11,695 nt of DNA from a bacterium (GCA_027310325.1 DAIDBB010000445.1:1-11695), one strand, 5' to 3'; numbered from the stretch's first letter, positions 1 through 7,436 are shown. The notes: a model not told the origin generated them from the letters alone. A program made the numbers and translations.

Positions 1-1074
1 GTAATAATGGTGGACCTGGTAATTGCAGGTGGAAAGGCATTTCTTGTTGCATTCCGCCTTCTGAAGCTCGAGGTCCCCGTGATTGAATTTTGGTTCGAAG
101 ATCCTGCCCCAGTCTTTTTCGCTCGAGTAGAGCTCGAAACACGGCGCGAGCGTGCCGTCCATGCGTATTACGAGCGAGTTGTAGCCCGCCCTGCACTTCC
201 ACGGGATGTTCTGGTGTCGGATGAACGGCTTCATGGCCCGCAGATGCTCTATGGAGTTGACCATCGGATAGTTCTGTTTATTCTTCTCTATGAGCCAGTC
301 GATCAGCTCGTCGGTCTTCCTGTAATAATCCTCCGTTATCCACAGCCCCTGGTCCTTGAACTTGTAGTGCTCCATGTCCATCACCGGGCATTCATTTATA
401 TGGTAATCCGTGCCGATATTGTGGTCATGGGCTATCTCGGTAAGGAGCTTTACGTCCTCGATGTTCTCGGTCGTTATGTTTATATTGAAAAAGACGATAT
501 AGCCGTACTTTTCCTTCTGTTTAACCAGGTACTTGAACTGCTGCTCCACGCGTTTGTAGGCCTTGGGCAGCCCGGGTTTCTCCTCGATGACGTCGAGGGC
601 GAGGTTTATGGCCGCCACCCCGGCGTCCCCGACCTTGTCGATAAAGTCTCTGTCAAGCAATATGCCGTTTGTGGGAAGGTACATGAAAAAGCCGTTTTCC
701 GACCCGTACCTGACGACGTCCAGGATGAAGTTCTTCCGGAGGAGCGGCTCGCCGCCCATTATCGCCACCACCCTGCATCCGACGGACTTTAGGAAGTCTA
801 TGCTCTTTTTTGCCGTCTCGATGGTCATGCCCTTGAGTTTGTTGTCCCATGTGTAACAGTAATGGCAGTTGACGTTGCACTTGAACTCGGTATAGAGATA
901 CGAAAGGAGGGGGCGGAACTGGTTGCCGTAGTAGCGCGACTTCAGATACGGGACGTACCAGCAGCGGAAACCCCTAAGGGCGTTTCGGGCCTTATAGCCG
1001 GTCTTTGCTGCCGGAGAGTGATTGGGGTCAAAGGCCTCGTCATCGTGCTGGGACATGCCGTTCGAAAATCTCAT
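1..1074 (-). CDS. Radical SAM/SPASM domain protein (3' end beyond window)
   Basis: The frame is open from an ATG at 1074 to the left edge, giving 358 residues with no stop, so the C-terminus is missing, probably by only a few residues. The radical SAM CxxxCxxC cluster motif is C66, C70, C73 (CNVNCHYC), followed by the SAM-binding GGEP at 107-110. A C-terminal SPASM-like set of cysteines follows at C294, C312, C342, C346 and C350, which would bind auxiliary Fe-S clusters. The start is supported by an AAAGGAGG ribosome site six bases upstream. Family members use SAM and [4Fe-4S] to start radical chemistry, and many SPASM proteins modify peptides or act as enzyme maturases. The substrate here is unknown, and no precursor peptide is visible on the upstream side. 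The gene is divergent from the beta-CASP nuclease gene. The class is secure; the function is not. Confidence 0.9.
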   Translation of the reverse strand, partial: MRFSNGMSQHDDEAFDPNHSPAAKTGYKARNALRGFRCWYVPYLKSRYYGNQFRPLLSYLYTEFKCNVNCHYCYTWDNKLKGMTIETAKKSIDFLKSVGCRVVAIMGGEPLLRKNFILDVVRYGSENGFFMYLPTNGILLDRDFIDKVGDAGVAAINLALDVIEEKPGLPKAYKRVEQQFKYLVKQKEKYGYIVFFNINITTENIEDVKLLTEIAHDHNIGTDYHINECPVMDMEHYKFKDQGLWITEDYYRKTDELIDWLIEKNKQNYPMVNSIEHLRAMKPFIRHQNIPWKCRAGYNSLVIRMDGTLAPCFELYSSEKDWGRIFEPKFNHGDLELQKAECNKKCLSTCNYQVHHYY

Positions 1075-1138
1075 AACGTTCCTCCTTTAAAAGGTTTCGC
1101 GTGTGCTGAACCGTTATTGCCGAAGGACACCATTTCCA

Positions 1139-1166
1139 TTTATAGTCGGTTTTTTTGAATAGTCAA
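1139..1166 (-). promoter_or_regulatory. Sigma-70-like promoter for the radical SAM gene
   Basis: On the minus strand a TTGACT -35 (1166-1161) and a TATAAA -10 (1144-1139) are separated by 16 bases. Transcription would start near 1132, leaving a leader of about 58 bases before the ATG at 1074. A second TTGACA lies at 1174-1169 but is too far from the -10. Read by eye, with no transcript data. Confidence 0.5.
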
Positions 1167-1234
1167 CCTGTCAAGTCCAGGACGGTCCAAATACGCGGAA
1201 TCTCCCGAATTTTACTGAACGAAACTTTAAAACA

Positions 1235-1243
1235 TGCTATTAT
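1235..1243 (+). promoter_or_regulatory. Extended -10 promoter candidate for the beta-CASP gene
   Basis: TGC followed by TATTAT at 1238-1243 matches an extended -10. The -35 region 17 bases upstream (CTGAAC, 1215-1220) is poor, as is common with extended -10 promoters. The expected start, near 1250, lies just upstream of the ribosome site at 1264. This fits translation from 1275 rather than from farther upstream. Confidence 0.35.
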
Positions 1244-1263
1244 CGACGCTAAACCGGGAGAAG

Positions 1264-1269
1264 AAGGAG
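1264..1269 (+). promoter_or_regulatory. Ribosome binding site that fixes the TTG start at 1275
   Basis: AAGGAG lies five bases before the in-frame TTG at 1275. The longer reading from TTG 1155 has no such site. The family's conserved N-terminus (KIRFxGGxxTVTGSC) begins directly at 1275. Confidence 0.7.
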
Positions 1270-1274
1270 ACGGG

Positions 1275-2657
1275 TTGAAGATACGTTTCGTCGGCGGGGC
1301 AAGCACCGTAACGGGCTCATGTTTCTACATCGAGCTAAATAAGCTTAAGTTCCTTGTGGAGTGCGGAATGCACCAGGGCAACGGCTCGGATTCCGTCAAC
1401 CGGAGGGCATTCCCCTTCGCGCCCGATGAGCTCGATTTCATATTCATTACGCACGCCCACCTCGACCATTCGGGGATGCTGCCGAGGGTCATGAAGGACG
1501 GTTTTAAAGGCAGGATCTTCTGCACATCAGCCACGTGCGACCTTCTGGAGCCGATGCTCTATGATTCAGCGAGCATCCAGCAGAGCGACGCCGAGTGGCT
1601 TACGAGAAAGGGGCTGAGGTCGGGGCTGCCACCGGTAGAGCCGCTCTATGGGGCCGCGGACGTCGAAAACCTTCTGCCGCTTTTTGAGGTAACGCCCTAC
1701 GACAAGGTGGTCCACCTCGCCCCGGGGCTGAAGTGCAGGTTCATAGACGCGGGACATATACTCGGCTCCTCCACGCTTGAGCTCTGGTTCCAGGACGGCC
1801 CCGTTGAAAAAAAGATAGTTTTTTCCGGCGACATAGGGAAAAAGGGCAACCCCATAATAAAAGACCCCCTTTCTCCGGGCAAGGCGGACTTCCTTGTCAT
1901 GGAATCGACCTACGGGGACAGGGCGCATAAGCCCATGGCGGCGAGCATAGACGAGCTTGTGGCCGCAATAAAGACGACCTTCAAGAGGGGCGGTAACGTC
2001 TATATACCGGCCTTTGCCGTGGGCAGGACCCAGGACCTCCTTTATATATTGAATAGCCTCGTCCGGGAAGGACGCCTTTACAGGATTGACGTCTACCTGG
2101 ATAGCCCCCTGGCCGAAGAGGCCACGAAGGTGTATCTCGCGCACCCCGAATGCTTCGACGAGCAGGCGCGCAAGTTCTTCACCACCAAAAATACCGATTC
2201 GTCGGTAAGACTCCATTTCGTCAAGACCGCGGAGGAGTCGATGCGGCTTAACAGGCTTAGGTCGGGCAACATCATAATAGCCGGCAGCGGCATGTGCGAG
2301 GGCGGCCGCATAAGGCACCACCTGAAGCACAACCTCTGGAGGCCTGAATGCAGTTTCATCTTCGTAGGCTATCAGGCGAAGGGGAGCCTTGGAAGAAGGA
2401 TCGTCAACGGCGCCAAGACCGTAAGCGTCCTCGGCGAGGACATAGCCGTAAAGGCGTCCATATATACGATAAACGGTTTTTCAGCCCACGCCGACCGCGC
2501 TGAACTTATCGAATGGCTCTCGGCCTTCGAGGATTCCCCGGAGGTCTTCCTTGTCCACGGCGAGGAAGACGCCGCGAACTCCCTCGGGCTCCTCGTAAGG
2601 GAGAAATTCGGCTTTGTCACCCATCACCCCTCTGACGGGGAAACGGCCGAGCTCTAA
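1275..2657 (+). CDS. MBL-fold/beta-CASP ribonuclease-type metallo-hydrolase
   Basis: This 460-residue protein (from TTG 1275) is a zinc-dependent nuclease of the metallo-beta-lactamase/beta-CASP superfamily, akin to bacterial CPSF-73/YSH1-like proteins. The metal ligands are all visible: HAHLDH at 60-65, H161 in AGHILGS and D186 in FSGDIG. The beta-CASP motifs follow: motif A at E210 (ESTYGD), motif B at H405 (SAHAD) and motif C at H428 (VHGEE). The conserved IPAFAVGRTQ lies at 244-253 and SGMCEGGRI at 338-346. In this superfamily a histidine at motif C is typical of RNA-processing members, whereas DNA-repair members such as Artemis/SNM1 have valine. Activity on RNA is therefore the better guess, although the gene lies 106 bases upstream of ku and ligD on the same strand. 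The length is normal and nothing is missing. Confidence 0.88.
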   Translation: MKIRFVGGASTVTGSCFYIELNKLKFLVECGMHQGNGSDSVNRRAFPFAPDELDFIFITHAHLDHSGMLPRVMKDGFKGRIFCTSATCDLLEPMLYDSASIQQSDAEWLTRKGLRSGLPPVEPLYGAADVENLLPLFEVTPYDKVVHLAPGLKCRFIDAGHILGSSTLELWFQDGPVEKKIVFSGDIGKKGNPIIKDPLSPGKADFLVMESTYGDRAHKPMAASIDELVAAIKTTFKRGGNVYIPAFAVGRTQDLLYILNSLVREGRLYRIDVYLDSPLAEEATKVYLAHPECFDEQARKFFTTKNTDSSVRLHFVKTAEESMRLNRLRSGNIIIAGSGMCEGGRIRHHLKHNLWRPECSFIFVGYQAKGSLGRRIVNGAKTVSVLGEDIAVKASIYTINGFSAHADRAELIEWLSAFEDSPEVFLVHGEEDAANSLGLLVREKFGFVTHHPSDGETAEL

Positions 2658-2763
2658 GGCCGCTTCCTGAGGCCATATTTGCGGCTTCCGCCCACTTGAC
2701 ACTTTGGAATTTCCCTGCAAAGCTTATTAGCGTCTACAATGACTTGGGTCGGGACGATACCCT

Positions 2764-3600
2764 ATGCCCCATGCTATCTGGAAAGGCAATATAAGCTTCG
2801 GCCTCGTCAACATCCCGGTTGAGCTATATACGGCGGAAAAAGGCGCCGAGAAGCTGAACTTTACCCTCCTCGATAAGAAAGACCTTTCCCCGGTAGGCTA
2901 CAGGAGGTTCAACAAGAAGACCGGCAAAGAGGTGCGGCTGAATGATATCGTGCGGGGCTATGAATACGAGGAAGGGCAATTCGTCGTCCTCGGCGACGAG
3001 GACTTCAAGCGCGCCAACATAGAGGCGACCCAGACCGTCGAGATAGTCGATTTCGTGGATATCGACAGGATACACCCCATCTTTTTCGAAAAACCCTATT
3101 ATCTCGTACCTGCCGGAAAGAACCAGAAGAGCTACGCGCTCCTGAGGGAGACCCTCAAGAGGACGAAAAGGGCCGGTATAGCGAGGGTCGTCATCCATAC
3201 GAGGGAGTATATAGCGGCCCTCATCCCATACGGGAAGGTCCTTGAGCTTAACCTCCTTCGCTATTCCGACGAGATAGCGGGGCCGGAAAAAATAGAGGCC
3301 CCGGCGGAAGACCCCAGGAAACTCGGCCTTACCGACAAAGAGATACGCATGGCCGAAAAACTCGTCGAGGGCATGTATTCCGATTGGGACCCGGGGAAAT
3401 ATCACGACACTTACCACGACGAGCTCCGCGCCTATATAAAAAAGAAGGTAGAGGCGGGCGAGACGGCCGCGATAGAAGAGGTCCCGGCGGCGAAAGCGGC
3501 GAGGCCCAAGGCCGAGGTCATCGACCTCATGGCCCTCCTTAAGAAGAGCATCGAGAAGACCGGAGAAAGGGTAAAGCCCAGAAAGGCAGCGAGAAAATGA
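2764..3600 (+). CDS. ku: Ku, non-homologous end-joining DNA end-binding protein
   Basis: This 278-residue bacterial Ku homodimerises into a ring that threads onto broken double-stranded DNA ends and recruits LigD. The diagnostic N-terminus AIWKGNISFGLVNIPVELYT is at 4-23. The late core contains MYSDWDPGKYHDTYHDELRA at 204-223. A C-terminal tail carries the frequent VIDLMALLKKSIE motif (252-264) and ends in a lysine/arginine-rich stretch (267-278), which in other bacterial Ku proteins aids DNA binding. The ATG at 2764 gives the family's normal first residues, but the ribosome site is weak (GGGACG region). The stop is 10 bases before ligD, so the two are surely co-transcribed. A TTGACA at 2696 lacks a well-spaced -10, so the promoter is unclear and transcription may continue from the beta-CASP gene. 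Confidence 0.96.
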   Translation: MPHAIWKGNISFGLVNIPVELYTAEKGAEKLNFTLLDKKDLSPVGYRRFNKKTGKEVRLNDIVRGYEYEEGQFVVLGDEDFKRANIEATQTVEIVDFVDIDRIHPIFFEKPYYLVPAGKNQKSYALLRETLKRTKRAGIARVVIHTREYIAALIPYGKVLELNLLRYSDEIAGPEKIEAPAEDPRKLGLTDKEIRMAEKLVEGMYSDWDPGKYHDTYHDELRAYIKKKVEAGETAAIEEVPAAKAARPKAEVIDLMALLKKSIEKTGERVKPRKAARK

Positions 3601-3610
3601 TCCCGGCAGC

Positions 3611-5539
3611 ATGGACTTAAAGAGACGCAAAATTGACACGCCTTCCGGCGTAAAGATGCAGGATGTCCGGGGCGCGCACAAAACCAGGTCCCCGAAGGGC
3701 ATTAAACCAATGCTCGCCACCCTGGCCGGTTCTCCCCCGGAAGGGGACGACTGGCTCCATGAGATCAAATACGACGGCTACAGGATAATCTCCCACATTA
3801 AAAACGGAAAAACTGCCCTCTTTACAAGGCACGGAAAAGACTGGACGGTTAAGTTCCCGTTGATAGCCTCCGAGCTAACGAAACTTCCCGTCAGCGAGGC
3901 CTGGGTCGATGGCGAGGTGGTCTACATGGGCAAGGACGGCAGAACAAGTTTTGGAGACCTCCAAAAGGCGTTGAGCGAGGGGAGGGACGGCGGCCTTAAA
4001 TACATCATGTTCGACATCGTTTTCATGGACGGCTTTAGTCTGGCGAAAACCCCGCTCATAGAGCGAAAAAAGGTCATAAAGGGTCTCTTCGCGGGGAAAA
4101 AAGCCGGCAGACCGGTCCTTGTCTACGGTGATTACATCATCGGAAACGGTAGTGTATTCTTCGGCAGGGCCTGCGGTCTTTCCCTCGAGGGCATGGTCTC
4201 GAAACAAACGAGTTCCCTTTATACTCAGAGAAGGTCGCGTTCATGGATAAAGGTCAAGTGCCGCAAGCGCCAGGAGTTCGTCATCGGAGGCTATACGCCG
4301 GCCAAAGGGTCACGTAACGGCGTCGGGGCGCTCCTCGTAGGGGTCTACGAGAGAGGCCGTTTGATATACGCCGGCCGCGTCGGCACCGGCTTTACCGAAA
4401 AGACGATGGCCGGGCTTTACCCGAAACTGAGGAAGCTCGAAAAAAAAGCCCCCCCTTTCCGTGATATGGCGTTATCCGAGCAGCGGGGGGTACGCTGGGT
4501 GAGGCCTGTGCTCGTAGCGGAGGCCGAATTCAGCGAATGGACCGGTAAGGGGGTATTGAGGCAGGCGTCCTTTGAAGGGCTTAGGCGGGACAAACCGGCC
4601 CATGAGGTCTTTCGCGAGACGGCTGAAGAGGTAAAAGAGAAAAAACATTCGCCCATCCATAAAAAGGCTGCGCCGCCCGAGGTCAAACTCACCAACCCTG
4701 ACCGGCTTTTTTATCCCGAGGAAGGGATAACCAAAAAAGAGCTCGCCGATTATTACGGGACGGTCTCAAGGTTCATGCTCCCCCACCTTTCGGGCCGTTT
4801 GTTGACGCTTTTGCGCTGTCCTGAAAGTTTCAGGGACTGTTTTTTCCAGAAGCACGCGACCGGAAGACCGGCTGAAAAGATAAAGAGGGTAGCGGCCACG
4901 GAGGACGGCAAAAGGGTCTATTACATGACGGTAGATTCCGTTGAAGGCCTTTTAAGCCTCGTGCAGCTTGGCGCCCTCGAGATACATACCTGGGGTTCGC
5001 GCTCGGATGATCTCGAGCGCCCGGACAGGGGCGCCTTCGACATAGACCCCGGCTCGGGGGTCGAGTGGGTCCGCCTTGTAGAGGCCGCGAACCTTGTCCG
5101 TGAGCTTCTGAAGGAGTTGGGGATAAAAAGTTTCGTAAAGACGACCGGAGGAAAAGGGCTTCATGTCGTATTTCCGCTCGATTCCACCAACACATGGAAA
5201 GAGGTCGAGGCGTTTACAAGGGCCTTCGCGGAATACGTATCGAGGAGATTGCCGGAGCGCTTTACGCACATTATGTCCCTTAAAAGAAGGAAAGGAAGGA
5301 TATTTCTGGATTACATGAGGAACCTTCGAGGCTCGACCATCGTGGAGGTCTTCTCGACCAGGGCCCGCGAGAACGCCTCCATCTCCTTCCCTGTCGGTTG
5401 GAACGACCTTGCAAGGGTGCGCTCAGGCTTTTTTACCGTAAGGAATTTTAAAAAGTACCTGAAAAAGGGACCGTGGAAAGGGTACTTCGGGATACGCCAG
5501 AGGATCACAAAGGAAATGATGAACAGGATCGGGCTTTAA
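3611..5539 (+). CDS. ligD: LigD, ATP-dependent DNA ligase-polymerase (LIG-POL, no phosphoesterase domain)
   Basis: This 642-residue protein is the NHEJ ligase that works with Ku. The ligase domain comes first: the adenylated lysine is K53 in EIKYDGYR, followed by GEVV at 101-104, EGMVSK at 193-198, WIKVKC at 212-217, and an OB-fold region to about residue 330 (VGVYERGRLIYAGRVGTGFT at 243-262). A charged linker (about 335-357) leads to the archaeo-eukaryotic-primase-type polymerase domain (about 358-635). Its metal-binding aspartates D477 and D479 (FDIDPG) and D567 (LDYMRN) are present, as is TTGGKGLHV at 511-519. Only about 30 residues precede the ligase domain, so the 3'-phosphoesterase domain of Pseudomonas- or Mycobacterium-type LigD is absent. 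The ATG at 3611 has a weak ribosome site; translation may be coupled to ku, whose stop is 10 bases upstream. Confidence 0.96.
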   Translation: MDLKRRKIDTPSGVKMQDVRGAHKTRSPKGIKPMLATLAGSPPEGDDWLHEIKYDGYRIISHIKNGKTALFTRHGKDWTVKFPLIASELTKLPVSEAWVDGEVVYMGKDGRTSFGDLQKALSEGRDGGLKYIMFDIVFMDGFSLAKTPLIERKKVIKGLFAGKKAGRPVLVYGDYIIGNGSVFFGRACGLSLEGMVSKQTSSLYTQRRSRSWIKVKCRKRQEFVIGGYTPAKGSRNGVGALLVGVYERGRLIYAGRVGTGFTEKTMAGLYPKLRKLEKKAPPFRDMALSEQRGVRWVRPVLVAEAEFSEWTGKGVLRQASFEGLRRDKPAHEVFRETAEEVKEKKHSPIHKKAAPPEVKLTNPDRLFYPEEGITKKELADYYGTVSRFMLPHLSGRLLTLLRCPESFRDCFFQKHATGRPAEKIKRVAATEDGKRVYYMTVDSVEGLLSLVQLGALEIHTWGSRSDDLERPDRGAFDIDPGSGVEWVRLVEAANLVRELLKELGIKSFVKTTGGKGLHVVFPLDSTNTWKEVEAFTRAFAEYVSRRLPERFTHIMSLKRRKGRIFLDYMRNLRGSTIVEVFSTRARENASISFPVGWNDLARVRSGFFTVRNFKKYLKKGPWKGYFGIRQRITKEMMNRIGL

Positions 5540-5565
5540 AGTAAAGACTGAATAAGGCAGGGCCT

Positions 5566-5979
5566 CTATTCGAAGACCACTTCTTTCAGGTTCTTTGCGA
5601 GTATCCTGTACGTGCCGAAGTTTGTGGTCCCGAGGAGCTTGTCGTCGTTATTGAAGCTTACGGCGACGACGTCGCCGCTTTTAAGGGTGACCTGGAAATC
5701 CGTCTTGTTGTCGCTGCCGCTTCCGGTAGCGGCGACCTTTTTTACCTTTTCGAAGGATATCGTGATGGAGCCCTTGCCCCTGGAGCCTGTAAAGAATATC
5801 GCTCCGTTCCAGCTCGCGCGCGAGATCTTTGTGGTGATGTCCTGATCGTCCCTGACGGTCGCCTTGTAGTCTATCTCCGGGACCGGGACTTCAGGCCCCG
5901 GGGGCTTGCCCATCCCTGTCAATAGGACCCAGACGACGACCGCAGACAGTAACCACAAGTGCCTTCCAAAGCGCATCAT
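5566..5979 (-). CDS. Small exported protein of unknown function
   Basis: I do not recognise the family. The 137 residues start with MMRFGRHLWLL and a hydrophobic segment to about residue 22, like a signal peptide or single membrane anchor. There is no cysteine after it, so it is not a lipoprotein. A proline-rich spacer (about 25-37) leads to a beta-rich domain of about 100 residues, ending with the pattern GDVVAVSFNNDDKLLGTTNF then GTYRILAKNLKEVVF. This has the look of a small beta-barrel or sheet domain outside the cytoplasmic membrane. GGGAGG lies three bases before the first ATG (5979) and six before the second (5976), so the second may be the true start. The gene is convergent with ligD, 26 bases away, with no clear terminator between. 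Confidence 0.75.
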   Translation of the reverse strand: MMRFGRHLWLLSAVVVWVLLTGMGKPPGPEVPVPEIDYKATVRDDQDITTKISRASWNGAIFFTGSRGKGSITISFEKVKKVAATGSGSDNKTDFQVTLKSGDVVAVSFNNDDKLLGTTNFGTYRILAKNLKEVVFE

Positions 5980-6008
5980 TTTCCTCCCGGGGTATCGAAA
6001 TATGGCTA

Positions 6009-6038
6009 ATTATTGCAGGCCGAGGGGATAAAAGTCAA
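6009..6038 (-). promoter_or_regulatory. Promoter candidate for the small exported protein gene
   Basis: On the minus strand TTGACT (6038-6033) and AATAAT (6014-6009) are spaced by 18 bases. The predicted start, near 6002, leaves a leader of about 23 bases. It lies back to back with the promoter at 6068-6097; the two -35 boxes are 29 bases apart. Confidence 0.45.
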
Positions 6039-6067
6039 GCATTATGCTCGACAAAAAGACGTATTTA

Positions 6068-6097
6068 TTGACAAAAGCTCGCCATTTTAATTATACT
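6068..6097 (+). promoter_or_regulatory. Strong sigma-70-like promoter for the DUF2007-like gene
   Basis: A perfect TTGACA -35 (6068-6073) and a TATACT -10 (6092-6097) are spaced by 18 bases. Transcription would start near 6103-6105, only three to five bases before the ATG at 6108. The mRNA would thus be close to leaderless. Confidence 0.6.
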
Positions 6098-6107
6098 CAA
6101 AAGGCTT

Positions 6108-6365
6108 ATGGCAACCAGGATAAACTTCATAGACCTGTATTCGTTCTATAACGACCTCGACGCTACCGTAATAGAGACGCTTATGGAGGATTATAACATC
6201 AGCTGCTCTGTGAGGACGTTCGGCCCGGCGCGTTCTTTCGACTCCCACGATTTAGGGGAGAAAAGGATCTCGGTCGAAGAGGACAAGGTCGAGAACGCGA
6301 AGAAGATCATCGCCGACGCAATAAGAAGCGGAGTGATCTCCAAGGAAGGCAAGTTCAGGGTTTAG
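6108..6365 (+). CDS. DUF2007-like small protein (putative signal-transducing domain)
   Basis: The protein has 85 residues, no signal peptide and no membrane segment. Residues 6-40 (NFIDLYSFYNDLDATVIETL onward to GISCSV-type residues) and 53-71 (RISVEEDKVENAKKIIADA) fit the DUF2007 layout. In that layout a short strand, a helix that varies the 'which gene product' contact, a second strand with C33, and a final strand of the form ISVxxxxxxxAxxII make a small ferredoxin-like fold. Members are annotated only as putative signal transducers and no reaction is known. The ribosome site is poor: AAGG ends three bases before the ATG, and the promoter at 6068 leaves almost no leader. YjbQ follows 54 bases downstream. 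The family call rests on pattern only. Confidence 0.7.
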   Translation: MATRINFIDLYSFYNDLDATVIETLMEDYNISCSVRTFGPARSFDSHDLGEKRISVEEDKVENAKKIIADAIRSGVISKEGKFRV

Positions 6366-6419
6366 GGCCCCTCGGCAGGTTTCCGCCTTTCCAAAGAAAA
6401 ATTTTAACAAGGAGGAGAG

Positions 6420-6851
6420 ATGAAGGTTTTCCCCAGCACCATCAGGATAAAGACGGACGCAAAGACCGGGGAAGTCAATATTACCAACCAGGTCGAAGCG
6501 GTCATATATGAAAGCGGGATACACGAGGGCATGGCGCTCATATTTACGGGACACACGACCGCCAGCATACATCTGAATAACGCGGACCATGACCTCGAAG
6601 AGGATTTTCATAATTTCCTGAAAGAGCTGGTGCCGAACAAACCGACCTACCGCCACAACAAGGGCGAGTACGGGCGTAACGCGGACGCGCACCTGAAGTC
6701 CCTGCTCGTGGGCAACAGCGTCACCGTCCCCATAACAAAAGGCAGGCTTGCCCTCGGTCAGTGGCAGGCCGTCTACTTCTCCGAATTCGACGGGCCGAGG
6801 AGCCGGCTTATTTCCATAAAGGTTTTCGGGACCCCCGAAGGACGGCAATAA
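6420..6851 (+). CDS. yjbQ: YjbQ/UPF0047 family protein
   Basis: The 143-residue protein matches the widespread YjbQ (UPF0047) family over its full length. Family hallmarks are visible: FTGHTTASI at 42-50, N54, H79, AHLKSLLVG at 91-98 with H91, a GQWQ at 113-116 (often GTWQ in relatives), and EFDGPR at 122-127. Some databases name the family secondary thiamine-phosphate synthase because the E. coli protein can replace ThiE weakly. The true physiological role is not settled. An AAGGAGG ribosome site lies four bases before the ATG. RsmD begins 18 bases after the stop, so the gene probably belongs to the rsmD-coaD transcription unit. No thiamine genes are near. Confidence 0.92.
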   Translation: MKVFPSTIRIKTDAKTGEVNITNQVEAVIYESGIHEGMALIFTGHTTASIHLNNADHDLEEDFHNFLKELVPNKPTYRHNKGEYGRNADAHLKSLLVGNSVTVPITKGRLALGQWQAVYFSEFDGPRSRLISIKVFGTPEGRQ

Positions 6852-6869
6852 GGAAAGAAGTTTCCCGAG

Positions 6870-7436
6870 ATGAGGGTCGTAGGAGGCAGAAAAAAAGGCA
6901 GGAGGCTTGCCTCCTTCAAGGGCCGTTCCATAAGGCCGACCTCCGACAAGGTGAGGGAGGCGGTTTTCAATATACTCCCAAGGGACTTCCCGTTCAGGAA
7001 GGTGCTCGACCTCTTCGCCGGCACCGGGGCCATGGGAATCGAGGCATTGAGCAGGGGCGCCGACTGCGCCGTGTTCGTGGATGACGACGCGGCCTCGATC
7101 GGCATAATAAGAAAAAACGTCGAGGCATGCGGCCTTGGACTGGCCGCGCGGGTCGTAAAAAAGGACGCCCTGGACGCCGTCCGCTTTTTGTCGAAAAAAG
7201 GAGAGAAATTCGACCTCATTTTCATCGACCCGCCGTATGAGTCCGCGCTCGTTGAAAAGACGCTGCGCGCCGTGGACACGGAAGGGATACTGGACGCGGA
7301 CGGCTTCCTCGTGGTCGAGACCTCCAAGAGGGCGCCCGTAAATATAGGGCTTTCAAGACTTGAGCGCGTGGACGAAAGAAGTTACGGGGACACGCTGGTA
7401 TATTTTTTCGTGGTGAAAGAGAAGGAAGATGCCTGA
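6870..7436 (+). CDS. rsmD: 16S rRNA (guanine(966)-N(2))-methyltransferase RsmD
   Basis: This 188-residue SAM-dependent methyltransferase modifies G966 of 16S rRNA (E. coli numbering) during assembly of the small ribosomal subunit. The N-terminal RVVGGRKKGRRL (2-13) and IRPTSDKVREAVFNIL (21-36) are RsmD signatures. The SAM-binding loop is DLFAGTGAMGIEALSRGA at 47-64, and the catalytic DPPY is at 120-123. The C-terminal YGDTLVYFF (172-180) is also typical. The length is normal for the family. The ribosome site is weak: AGGAAAG lies about 11 bases before the ATG. The end overlaps the coaD start by eight bases, the common rsmD-coaD arrangement, which suggests translational coupling. Confidence 0.95.
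   Translation: MRVVGGRKKGRRLASFKGRSIRPTSDKVREAVFNILPRDFPFRKVLDLFAGTGAMGIEALSRGADCAVFVDDDAASIGIIRKNVEACGLGLAARVVKKDALDAVRFLSKKGEKFDLIFIDPPYESALVEKTLRAVDTEGILDADGFLVVETSKRAPVNIGLSRLERVDERSYGDTLVYFFVVKEKEDA

Noticed and set aside
7..792. Long plus-strand open frame of 261 codons
   Set aside because: It lies antisense to the radical SAM/SPASM gene, whose minus-strand frame has clear motifs and a ribosome site. The plus-strand translation has no recognisable domain.
1566..2330. Minus-strand open frame opposite the beta-CASP gene
   Set aside because: The coding strand holds all catalytic motifs. The opposite frame reads as an unstructured shadow.
2696..2740. TTGACA before ku as a promoter
   Set aside because: No -10 box lies 16-18 bases downstream. 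TATTAG (2725) is 23 bases away, and TACAAT (2735) has no acceptable -35. Not strong enough to list.
2824..3768. Minus-strand open frame of 314 codons across ku and the ligD start
   Set aside because: It is a shadow of ku and ligD, both full of family motifs. There is no independent start signal or domain.
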